A DNA stretch of 64,000 bases from Coleophoma eucalyptorum. Its lineage: Eukaryota; Ascomycota; Leotiomycetes; Helotiales; Dermateaceae. Every line of letters starts with the position of its first letter. Within the stretch, counting starts at the first letter, position 1. This document shows, piece by piece, positions 23,601 through 34,802 of the stretch. The DNA lies in contig JALRME010000018.1 in assembly GCA_026120035.1 (NCBI GenBank), positions 806,001 to 870,000 of the forward strand, given 5' to 3'. Position numbers and translations under genes: made by a program. Below the pieces are notes generated by a model that was not told the DNA's origin, did no database searches, and was given only the letters and a program-made list of their open reading frames with translations.

Positions 23601-24228
23601 CTGTGTTGAGAGCGTACTTACTCGTTACCTCTTACTATTATATCTTCACATGCAAAGGTCATTTCTTCTAACCCCTCCTAGTCAATGCATTATTTGGTCA
23701 TTTGATAATCCTGAGATTACGGTGCAATCGGAATTGGGCTGATTCTTCAGCTTCATATTCCTGACAGCACATCCAATCGAGCTTCACAGTTAGCGGGTTA
23801 TTATCTTATAAAGCTACCTTCTACTCACCTTAGTACTCCAATCGCTGGTAATTTTGCATCCCTCAACTTCACCTACTACAAGTCTTTTACCTCCGAGGTC
23901 AGGTCACTTTCCTTCCCCCATCTACTTCTCTTTTCTACACCACCCCTCTCTAGGATCAATTCGATCCCACGACTCATGCTTTTTAAAGTTGGACCTCATT
24001 TTATTTCAATCTGTGTAGCCACAACAATTTTCAGTTTCGAATCACCACCATCACCATTATAGTCATCGTCATTATCTTCCTCCTCATTAGACAGTCATTG
24101 CATGGTAAGCGTTACACTTGGCGGTTGTATGCAACACTTGAAATTCGCCTCCTTTCATTCTTCTCATTCTATTCAGACTCTCACCTCTCATTACTTTCAT
24201 CCACTCACCTCAATCTAGATATGCAAAG
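17654..24228. other. 6.5 kb gene-poor region
   Basis: No gene can be supported. Nearest ATP9 is its promoter and a C/T-A/G skewed leader (17660-17800). Open frames elsewhere stay below ~110 codons. An open stretch of ~96 codons without ATG (19652-19939, plus) and a 66-codon minus frame (22711-22911) read as protein-like but match no family I know. No terminal repeats, target-site duplications or transposase motifs were noticed, and the base composition is not the extreme A/T expected of heavily RIP-mutated repeats. The last ~300 bases are the C/T-rich leader of the helicase gene. Confidence 0.5.
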
Positions 24229-27200
24229 ATGCCTGAAAGCTCAACGCCGCCCGGCTGCGGTCAGTCTGAGGAGCCCTGGCCACAGGCATCGAATTCACCA
24301 TGCTCGAACCTCGTCGATTCCAATAAAAAGCCAACAAACCATGAACCCGTCCACGAACCTACATTTATTGCACAGCAACAGAGCTGTGGTAGAGTCGAAT
24401 CAGCTTCTGCACCACTTTGCATTCCAAAAACAATGGAACCTTTTGCAAAGTTCACAAGCCAACCACCTTCTCCAAACTACAAGACCTCCAGTAAAGTTTT
24501 GATTGGTCCAGAATCACAAAGTCGTGATAAATTCAAATCAGTTTCGATCATATCTCAACTTCCAAATATGGAGGAGTCCACAACAAGCCCGGTTCCCCAA
24601 GAGAACACAACATTGCCTAAGAATCTCGAGAGCGAATCTCGACTTTTGAAAGAGCCTACAAAGCAAGCCGATACCACTAGCTTTGACGAGGCACATTTGA
24701 TCAAGTTCGAGAAAAGCACCACTCAGAGCGACAGCTACGGAAGTTTAAGCGATGTGATTACCACAGTTATGGTAAAATCGGAGCAGAATAGTGATCAAAA
24801 TGGCGATCACCAATTTCCAAGTGATGCAGACCTTGCAATTGAGGTTAAATCTGAAGGAAGCAGTGGTCGGAACAACGATTGCGGAAGTGAAATCGATGTA
24901 TGTGACATTGATAGCAGCAGCAGTGATGAAGATGTAGAGTATGATCCGAATGATGAGGATGCAAGTGACAGTTCTTTTCATGATACAGAAGACATTGGCC
25001 AGGATGCTCGCCAACGTTCCAAGACCACAATGAGTGGTTCACAAGTCCAACATCCCACAGGCTCCAAGAGACGTCAATCACCAGAAAACCATTCACTAAA
25101 AATACGTCAGAAGCCTGCTAAGGATGCCTACGAATCGCATATGCGTAGAAAAGTCAAACTTCAAAGAAAGGAGCAAGAACGACAACATTTAGAGACCACC
25201 AGTTTCCAACCCACGGGGCCCAATCAAAAGGCCAAAACCAAGAAACGAAAAGTTTCCAATTTGCAATCTGACTTAGCGTTGCAAAAGAAGTTGGAAAAGA
25301 TGATTTCGAGTCTTACAACAACAACTCAATTCACGCACAATCATGGAAATGACAATGCTTATGTTCCTGTCATCAACTTTCAAGCCACCACAAAGAAGGA
25401 TCAAGTTGACCAACTTTTAGACCACAGTAAGGGCAGTAAGATCAAAGCAAAAAAAACATTACGAGACCTCATGGGGGCTACTAGGAGTTTCGGAAGAGGT
25501 AATATGAAAGCCCACAATGGAAAATGGACTTTGAAGGGATTTGAAACCGGTAAGCTTGTTTGGAGGGAAATTCACAGTATGTCGCTAATGATTAGCTCTC
25601 TATCATTACCAAGTATTTGGGATAGACTTCATGATAAGTCGAGAGGTTGCGAACGAAGGAGAGGTCAAAACAGGCGGTCCTTCTGGGGGCTTCTTGTGCG
25701 ATAAAATGGTGTGTCTTTGTCCATCATGTTCTTTTCCTGTACTAACATTGAACAGGGCTTAGGGAAGACAATACAGGTTCTTGCTGTAAGTTCAGCCGTT
25801 TGCTGGCTTTTGTATCCATGCTGACTAGTCAGACCACAATTGCCAATCCGCCACAGCAGCTTATTTCCAAACACCAAGCCCCATCGCTAATTATTGCTCC
25901 TACAAGTGTCGTAAGTTTTGCCCTGTTCTGCGTCCATTCAACTGACTCTTCTTGGCAGATTCAGCAGTGGAAGGATGAGTGTTTGAGAAGCTTGGGAAGA
26001 GACTGCCAAGTCATTGTGTTCAAGAGTAGTCAGGATCACCTAATACAAACCTTCAAGAACTCTCAAATTGTCCTGGCTACATACGAGGAGCTTGCCAAGA
26101 GCTGCCCCTATCCTGCAAATGAGAAGGAAGTGGAAGCAATGAGAAAGTCTGATCATTTAGTAAAGAAAGAGATCCTTAAGGAAAGGAGAAAGAAGAACGG
26201 ACAAAGCCTACTTACAGAAAACTTTGGAAAGAATAAAAAGGCGAAGATGTGCACTCAGGATGATGAGACCACTTCCATTGAGAAATGGATTCAAGAAAAT
26301 ATGAAGGAAGCAGGCCATCTTCATAAGATTGACTGGCATCGAGTGAGTGATTCATCTTAAGTGCTAGCTAGATCAAGCTAATAAATATTCAGATTGTCCT
26401 TGATGAAGCAGTGAGCGAACTTCTGGTTTCAATAGCTGGCACTAACCATCACAGCACCTTATCAAGAACCATTTGGGCAGGACAAGTCTGGCTGCAAATG
26501 CTTTGAAAGGAAAATACCGTTGGGTAGTGACTGGTGTAAGTCAGTCCAGTAATTTTGAAAAGGATTCGAGCTGACCCTAAAGACACCTATTATGAATCGT
26601 CTAGAAGGTATATAACCACAAAGGTAACAGATTACCTAGCTAAACCTGTAAACAGAACTCTACGCATACTTCCGTTTCCTCAAGCATCCTGGGATAACAA
26701 GCTTCTTTAAGTGGGTAGCTTGATAGTCCAGGATTATGGAGCTAACATTTCGTAGCTTCCAGGGAAAATTTTGTGCCATTGAGGATGTCTGTAGCTATTT
26801 CTAACTCTACTCAGCGCTTGCTTACAACCCTATAGGAAGAATGTCGCAACGCTCTGTGGTCAGAATTATCTCCAATTATTATCCGGTAAGACTCAAATCT
26901 GACTTAGATTTGACCTAAGCTAGGGTTTTAACTTGATGCCAATCATTCTAGACGCAGCATGGATGATGAATTTCTAGGTGCACCACTTGTCAGCCTTCCC
27001 GAGGCATATGAATTCATTATACCTGCCACTCAACCTCCTGGCGAAAGAATTCTTTACAAAGCCGTAGAGAGACGACTTGCAGAACTGCGGAAGGAAAATT
27101 TCCAGGCAGGAGATCCACGTGAGGCTGTTAAAAAAATGTTTGCTCAACTACACATCCTGAGAAGGTAAGTTTCATAATATCCATCCAATCAGTCATTGAC

Positions 27201-28729
27201 ATTTCTAGGCTTACCTCCCACCCACTTCTGATCGAAAGAACAATCAAGGTAGGTCTTCTGGAAAGAATTTTAATTCGTGAATTGACATTACCGCAGCTCA
27301 TCTTTGATCTTCAGCAGCTTAGGGGAATTCGGAGGGCCATGTCCAAAATTCAAAGTCAAGTTCCAGAAATGGATATGACGATGGGAAATCGTCAGTGGAC
27401 TCTTGTAATATGTAATTCAAACTAACCTTTCACAGGCCTTGATATCTGGATCGCTGAGAAAGAAAACGAGAAGCCAGAGGAAGAATTTAAGGTGAAGGAC
27501 AAAGAACAGTATACCTGCTGTTTATGTGGTAATGACCCCGACGAGCCGTACTACCTACCTTGCAAAGACGTTTTTTGCTATTCGTGCGTTGCAAATAGTA
27601 TGGACCAGCAAATTGGTGAAGGGGGTTTCGAGGTGAGTATTAAAAAGTCCTGGACTTATGTGCCAACTGACCACATGTAGAAAACGTTCTGCCCTTTTTG
27701 TGGGGAGGAATATAGTATTAGCAAATTGCGACTACACAGGGTCAACCTTTACAAAGGAAAAGACTATATATCAACGGCAATGAATAAGAATGAAGGAAGA
27801 GATGCCACACTGGCTAGACCACTTGGTTTCAGAACTTCTCAGTGGTTGGATCAGGCCGATGACGGTGAGGCTATTCTTTTACAGAGTGCTAAGATGTTTG
27901 CCATCAAAAGCCAGTTATTGGAATGGGTCTCTCAAGCACGCAATGAGAAGATTGTCATTTTCTCTCTCTCGAGAATGTTTTGCACGGTCATTGGACGGAT
28001 ACTCAACGAACTGAAAATCAAGTTCCTTTACTACATGGTATGTGAATATGATATCATAATGGAGTGGAATTAATACTCTGAAAGGGAGGTTTTAGCCCAG
28101 AGAGAAAGACAAAGATAGTATCGTTCTTCAAAGACAGACCTGAAGTTCAAGTCATGGTTGCAGGCCTGATGTGTGCAGGTCTGGGTCTCAATTTGCAGTT
28201 TGCAAACCGCGTCATATCCGTGTAAGTTTTGCTGCAGAATCTAATAGCTCTCGCTAACATATATAGTGACCCCTGGTGGAACGTCTGCATGTGAGAGATG
28301 CCTGTTATCTATTACTAGGGAAGGTGTCTAACTTATAACAGGGAGTCACAAGCTTTTGGTCGAGTTTATCGGATTGGACAAGAACGCGAGACTTATTTTG
28401 CGAAGACGATTGTTAAGAGAACAATAGACTCTAGAATCCATGAGTGTATGTCAAGCTTAGATAGCAGGGAGTTACGGAACTAATGATCTTCTATAGTACA
28501 GAAGCGCAAGACCGAGAACATCAACCTCACTTTGCAGGAACTAGATTCACAAGAGATGGAAAATCTGCTAGGTCGTATCGAGAAGGGTAAGTGCTTGAAC
28601 ATATTTGCCTATATATTCTAATATGCCTCAGGTCTGGATGGAAGAGTAAGACTTTGCTACGATGGCGACGACGACATTGATCCGGATCCATACCCATATA
28701 TGAAGTTGGTTGAAGATGATCTATACTAG
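24229..28729 (+). CDS. SNF2-family helicase with embedded RING domain (Rad5/Rad16-like)
   Basis: Twenty-one exons close in phase to about 1179 residues. Residues 1-430 are disordered, acidic in part and Lys-rich. The ATPase begins with YHYQVFGIDFM. Motif I is GGFLCDKMGLGKT (~471-483), motif Ia APTSVIQQW, motif II IVLDEAH (643-649), motif III VVTGTPI. A RING finger sits between the two ATPase lobes (Cys872, 875, 887, 892, 895, 914, 917), and lobe 2 carries GLGLNLQFANRVI and the QAFGRVYRIGQ motif VI. This arrangement is that of Rad5/Rad16 translocases, which act on chromatin or stalled forks and may be ubiquitin ligases. Oddities: Asp889 replaces the RING His, and Lys replaces the usual Glu in DEMGLGKT. 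Many exons are tiny (18-31 bases). The ATG at 24229 opens the long first exon. Confidence 0.88.
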
Positions 28730-29700
28730 GCTTCGAGCTACTTGCCGTTTAGGCTGGGCCCATTTTCTACTATGCTTGGGAATTTATCTCGAGTGGTCAC
28801 GACGGTATAAATAGAGAATGCTCCCCGCTAATTCAAGTGTCGCTTGGCCTGTTACACTCCTCCGCCTTGGTAATGGTAGACTCAGATACTCGACAGGCTC
28901 TGTGTACATCTGAAACTCCGATTTCATGGATTGGGAGAGCCTGAGAGTTGAAAAAATACGATGAATTCTTATCAGTGGCCAATGTCTTTCTTGATTTTGA
29001 ATGACTAGATACAAATGGTTCAGTAATCGTGCCCTGCACAAACGCTCCGCGCACTTCAAAACAGGTGAGAGCGCCCATCGTCCTTCCTGTCGAAGGGGGG
29101 GGGGTTCTGAAATACTTGTTCGTTGGCAGGGGATTCCACGAGCGATCGCGAAGACCAAAAACTATCTAACTTATCTTGTCGTGTCAACCAACAACTTGAA
29201 CGGTGATCGTGAGACGAGGAATGCGAGAGGATGGATCTACGAAGAACGTATGACGAGAGTTGCGAGACAACCTCAACCGTTCTGCTCGCTTAAATGGTAG
29301 AAGCAAATGCTGGTGATGGTACCCATGTGACTTTGGTGATCTCATTTTGAGCCTTCAGGCTGAACTCAGTTCCATCAGTTTAGCCTTGAAAATTTAGTCC
29401 TGCATTTACTCTCAGTTTTGTTTCTTGCAAGTTTCTAAAGATTATGCTATACGAGCCTGGCGTGCCTCTTTTCACTGCGTAACCTCTGCACCCACTCTTA
29501 CGCATGCTCTTGTCCAGATGCAGACAGTCGCAACCGACGGTGTCAACAAACTTCCTATTTCGGCTCGCCGACTATTTAGTACATTATGGTAAATCGGCGA
29601 ACTCTTTGGGAGCTTTGATATATCAGCGGATAGAAGGGAAAAAAGGATATAAAGACCGACAAAAGCCAAGAGAATATTAATTTATCACCCGCACGCAAAC
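28730..29700. other. Intergenic region upstream of the M3 peptidase
   Basis: No supported gene. It includes a run of ten G at about 29095-29104 and ends in the promoter of the next gene. Frames of 99-124 codons overlap on opposite strands and look random. Confidence 0.55.
29648..29653 (+). promoter_or_regulatory. TATA box of the M3 peptidase gene
   Basis: TATAAA, 53 bases before the ATG at 29701, with a purine-rich leader between. The spacing implies a very short 5' leader. Confidence 0.5.
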
Positions 29701-31946
29701 ATGGCGACCACAGCCTTCATTATGCCCCCTCAGGCACCGCTCAATTTCAACTTCACGCCAGATACTCTCCTTGAAGCCGCCCATACTGTCCTGGATGACA
29801 CGCGCAAGCTCCAAGATTATATTGTAGCAACTTTTCAACCAGAGGATGCTACCTTCGCCAATGCCATACTGCCTCTCATAGAAAAGGAGAATGTCAACAT
29901 TGGACTCAGGAAGCATCGAAAATTTCACAGTTCTACATCTATATCAGCCGAACTCCGAGAAGCAAGTGTTGAGTCCGAAGCACTTGAGAGCAAATTCGCC
30001 ATCCAAACAATGATGAGAGAGGATCTTTTCAGAGTTGTAGATGCGGTGCATAAACGTGGGGAGAAGCTTGATTTTGAATCTCAGCTTTACCTTGATGAGC
30101 TACACAGCAGCTTTGTCAAAAACGGGCTGTCTCTGACTCAAGAGAAAAGAGACAGGTTTGCTGAGATTAAGAGTGAAATTCAGATCAGGCATGCAGCATA
30201 CTTGAAAGTCCTCAACTCACGCCGTGGAATATGGCTGCAACCAGAAGAACTGGAAGGGTTCCCAAAGGAACGCCTATCTAGTCTTGACGTGGGAGAGGAG
30301 GAAAATGAAGGAAAAGTGTTCCTTCCATTCAGAAAACCCCATTTCGCGCTTTCTCTTAAATTTGTCAAAAGTGGTGTAACTAGGAAGAAGATCTATACCG
30401 AGCATGATGAGAGTTGTTTAGAAAATGCGCCAAGGTTCAGAGAGACTGTCCTTCTCAGAGACGAAGCGGCCAGGTTGCTCGGTTATAAGAATCATGCCGA
30501 ACTCAGATTGGAAGATAAAATGATGAAGACAACTAAGTTCGTCAATGACTTCCTGAAAGACCATAGGGAGCAGTTGGCTGAGTTAGGCGAACAAGCCATT
30601 GCAGAACTCTCTGCGCTTAAGAGACAGTCATTGACGCAAGAAGATCTCTGGGACGAGAATGACAGAGAAAAAACCGAATTCTTCATCTGGGATCATAGCT
30701 TCTACCAAAATATGGTTAAGGTGGATAGGCTATCCTTTAATGAGAAGGTATTCTCGGAATATTTCACCTTGGACACATCCTTAGAAGGCATGATGTTGAC
30801 TTTCTCGTCACTCTTCGGCATCCGATTTTCAGAGATTATGAAAAGTGATTTCAATCAATTTGGTCCTGAACATAGTATGATTTGGTACGAAGACGTCAGA
30901 GTCTTTACCATCTGGGACGATGAGAGCAATGGAGGAAGCTTCCTAGGGTATCTGTACCTCGATCTTTTTCCTCGCGATAAGAAGTACAATCATGCTGGTC
31001 ATTTTGGTCTTCACCCAGTATGTATACGACCCGATCATTTATCAATCTAACAATGAACAGGGATATATCTCCCCGACGGGTGAGCGCGTTTGCCCATCAT
31101 CGGTCTTGGTCATGAACCTCACAGCGCCTCAACCTAACAAACCAACGATGTTGGCACATGACGAAATTCGATCTATGTTTCACGAGCTTGGGCATGCAGT
31201 ACATAACCTGCTCTCTCGTACTAAGTACGCATGCTTCCATGGGACAGCTGTGCCTCGAGATTTTGTCGAGATACCAAGTATTATGCTTGAAAACTGGTGG
31301 TGGGACCCAACCATTATCAAGAAGCTCAGTCTTCACTACTCGTATCTTTCGGATGCCTTTTTGGAAACCTGGAAAAAAGATAATCCAGGAATGGAGCAAC
31401 CTGGGAAGAATATCGACGATGAACTTTTAACAAGTCTGATCAAAACAAGGCATCAGAATGCAGCTCTGACTAGCTTCAGAAACCTCCACATTGCCATGTA
31501 CGATATGGCTATCCATTCGCCTGCTTCTAGAGAGGAGCTGGAGTCTATGGACTTGGATGCTATGTGGCATCGAATGCTAAGTGATATCACGATGATGAAG
31601 GGCACCGAGGCCCTCGGGGCGGGTTGGTCAGGTAGACATGGTAGTTCCCGACTTGGGGCATTGATGAGAGGCTATGATGCTGGATATTATGCTTATCCTC
31701 TGTAAGTGCCGTCAGACTTCCAAACACCGCACAAGCTAACTTGATTTCAGGGCCAAGGCATACGCACAAGATTTGTTCACTGCCACGTTCGAGAAAGATC
31801 CGATGAGTCGTAAAGTTGGTATGACATACAGAAAGACCGTACTGGAGCCTGGTGCTTCTAAGGACGGCATGGAGATTCTGGAGGAGTTTCTTGGTAGAAA
31901 GCCAAGCTTGATTGCTCGTTTCAAGGAATTGGGCATTGCCTGTTAG
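29701..31946 (+). CDS. Zinc oligopeptidase, M3 family (saccharolysin/thimet type)
   Basis: Three exons (29701-31017, 31061-31701, 31751-31946) give 717 residues, close to the usual length of yeast saccharolysin (Prd1). The zinc site is complete: HELGH at 480-484 with the third ligand Glu509 in FVEIPS, 25 residues later. Flanking M3 blocks are also present: FGLHPGYISPTGERV, ENWWWDP, and near the C-terminus RLGALMRGYDAGYYAYPL followed by the FLGRKPS motif. The N-terminal 400 residues are helical and charged, forming the channel-lining domain of the family. No targeting signal is obvious, which suggests a cytosolic enzyme trimming short peptides, including those released by proteasome or mitochondria. 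Homology is firm; location is inferred. Confidence 0.95.
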
Positions 31947-32321
31947 ATGAATAAATGAACCACGCCTAATGTTTTTCTATTTACAATAATACCACATACT
32001 TCATTTAAAACCATGTCGACATTTAAAACTCTCAGCATGCATGAAGCATGGATACAAGAGTTGGAAATGGGAAGTTCGGGTGGGGTAACAGCCCCTGTAT
32101 TCCAGAGACTTGTGTGACTGGGCTCGCTAGGCGGGGTAAAGGTGCGCCCAAGCCATCGTCAAATCTCAGCGAACTTGGATTATCCACACACTTCATTCTT
32201 GGACTTCCCTCGGTACGATAGGTGTACGAGAGCGACCAAGTAATGCGGATTCGATACTGAACCTTCCCATTCCCAATTACTAATATTGACCAAGGCCATA
32301 GCCCGAGAATAAGACTCTGGA
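31947..32321. other. Short intergenic region
   Basis: Holds the 3' end of the peptidase gene and the promoter of the esterase gene. No feature stood out. Confidence 0.5.
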
Positions 32322-34045
32322 TTGGACAAACTCCATCTATCTAGCATGCAACGCGTAATTCACCACCCAAGTTTGAATGCAGACTTGGAAGGGTTGGAAA
32401 CCGTATACGGCAATACTAAAGTCATTCATTATCGAGGCATACAGTATGCCAAGATCCCAGCACGGTTTGAGCGGGCTGCTTTGATTGATGGATGGAATGG
32501 TGAGAAGTTGGATTGTACAAAGTTTGGGTGAGTAAATGATCTATTCACCAATCGTATTCAGCTATTAACACCAGTAGCCCACAGTGCCCTCAATTATATA
32601 TTGACGTTGGACATCTTCTCAGGGTTCCAAAGAACTTGAAAGAGGACGACGAAAGAACGTTTCCGCAAGATGAATTTGATTGTCTAAATATCAATGTTTC
32701 CCTACCAGCGGAAACAAAGGATTCAAAACTGCTGCCGGTGCTTATCTGGATTTATGGTATGCTTGTTTCTTCAGGTTGTGTACATGCTCTCACGTCAAAA
32801 TAGGAGGTTCTCAAATAGTCAGCTATCCGCCACTAGCACATAAAGCTGCTGATGTGACACCTCTCATTGCCAAATCGGCTACTCTTGGAAAACCAATCAT
32901 AGTAGTGACATTCAATTACCGTTTGAATATCTTCCATTTTGGAGATGGAGCAGAGGTCAACTTGGGTTTGAAGGATCAGAGACTGGCTATCCAATGGGCG
33001 ATTAACCATGTTGAAGGCTTTGGAGGAGACAAAGTATGAGAACTTGCCTGGAGAACGCAGTAGCTGACAGAATTTAGAACAATATCACTCTCGGCGGAGA
33101 AAGTGCTGGTGCGATTTTCACTCACGCTCACCTCTGTACAGGAGCGCCAGTTCAAAGGGGAATCCTTCAATCTGGATCACTCTATGCCTCGCCGCCTATG
33201 CCAAGAGACATAGGGCACGCATGGATTAAGCGGGTTTCTGGGAAAGTCCATGGCGACGGTTTATTGTCTATACGGAATGAGCCTTTCGAGAGCCTTCTAC
33301 AGCAGATGAAAGAGCACAATATAAACACCACTTTCTTGCAAGAAGAATCTACTTTACAGGGTTGGGATGAGCGTGGTATACAAGTTGAGGGGCTATTGAT
33401 TGGCGATGTTGAGTATGAGGTATGTCAGGGTTTGTCTCTACGGTACAAGCACTGCTAATGAAATAGACTGTTATCTGGAGCAATGGAATTGGTGAATTCA
33501 AAGCAGAAGAAATCACGAAGATCTTCAATAGTGATTCCGAACATGCCGAACAGCTGCGAGAACTCTACGGGATTTATCCAGATCGCCCAACATCCAGCAA
33601 GAACGGTGCTCTGGATTTTATGAACGACGTCCGATACGTGCTACCGAACGAAGAAACCTCTCAAAAACGGCGGCAGAGTAAGCTCAAGACATATCAGTAC
33701 CTCATAGATGAACCGAATCCTTGGCATAGCTCAAGCAGAGCCCATCACGCAGTAGATCTCATTTTCCTGTTCGGAGCATACGATATCTCATTCAATTCTT
33801 CCGCAGCAAAAGTGTCAGGGAAGATGCAGGAGAAGTGGATTTCCTTCATCAATGGAGAAGAACCTTGGGACACGGACAAGAGGTTTGCCTTTGGGCCATA
33901 TGGGACATGTGGTGAGATTGAGGAAGAAGAATTCGCGGCAAGAAGACGAAAGAAATGCCTGGAGGTGTTGAAAGGCATTGAAAAAAGCAAACTGCTAGAA
34001 ATGAGTGGGAGGCTGGGAGCCGGACGGATCAGTCTACATAATTAG
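32322..34045 (+). CDS. Type-B carboxylesterase (cholinesterase-like)
   Basis: Five exons (32322-32527, 32575-32756, 32804-33033, 33078-33419, 33467-34045) close to 512 residues; starting at the second ATG (32346) gives 504. Landmarks of carboxylesterase type B are in order: YRGIQYAKIP, a CPQ block with the first disulfide Cys, EFDCLNINV, the oxyanion-hole turn WIYGG, TFNYRLNIF, LGLKDQRLAIQW, the nucleophile elbow GGESAGA with Ser215, and a likely catalytic His in HHAVDLIFLFG. No signal peptide is visible, so it is probably intracellular. The acidic third residue of the triad is not certain. Substrate is unknown. It lies 375 bases after the peptidase gene on the same strand without evident functional link. 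Confidence 0.88.
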
Positions 34046-34802
34046 GGCATATCCTTTGGGGTGGAGATAAGTCAGCTTGACAATGAAGCTTGGAGTATGA
34101 TCCATATTTTCGACAGCCACTCACACTGCAGCAAATGTCGGTGCATTCAAAGTAATCGAAATGCCGAATATAGCCCAATTCCACTTTCAAGACTTTCGGT
34201 CTCCACAACACCAACACCTATTTGCCGCACCGTGTGATCTTGCCCAGCGGCCTTTGTCTGCAAAGTGACTTTGCCGTCCCCCAATCTAACTCGGAACCCA
34301 ACGACTGCATAAGCGTCTGCTTTGACAGAACTCAGTAATCCAAGGCGATGACCACGCAGAGCATGCCAAACCTATCGGCTACCGTCCAGTGCAGGGGGTT
34401 ACATCCGTCTGATTTGCTGCCATGGGCCACATTAACGACAGCTCACTCGCAGTGCTACCCCGCAAGCTCGCTTCGGCTGACGGAGAGCTGAACAATCGCA
34501 GTCCCCACTGTCCGGGCATCACGTCGGAAATCCCCCTTCCACTCGACTTCTGGGAAATGGTGGCTTGTGGATACAGAAATGGTACTGGATCGGTGGATCT
34601 CCGTGTTGCATTGGCTCCAGCTCTTGCATATCATTGTCGACAGGGCTCCTTCGTCGTCAGTGACCGTTATGCTGCAAACCTCCATGAGAGCTACAAGTTA
34701 AAAAGCTGGCAACGGAAGGTCATCTTTCCCGACTCGCGCATTTCTTTCAATCTGTTTTGTTGACTCCTACGGCTCCAGTGACTTCTTGCATCCTTTTTCA
34801 TC
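34046..34802. other. Intergenic region upstream of homogentisate dioxygenase
   Basis: Contains a 113-codon plus frame (34422-34763) opposed by a 76-codon minus frame; neither resembles a protein family. It should include the promoter of the dioxygenase gene. No TATA box noticed. Confidence 0.5.

Noticed and set aside
24098..24502. 134-codon plus-strand frame overlapping the start of the helicase gene
   Set aside because: It is an out-of-frame shadow of helicase exon 1 and the leader; composition is irregular and the helicase frame is far longer.
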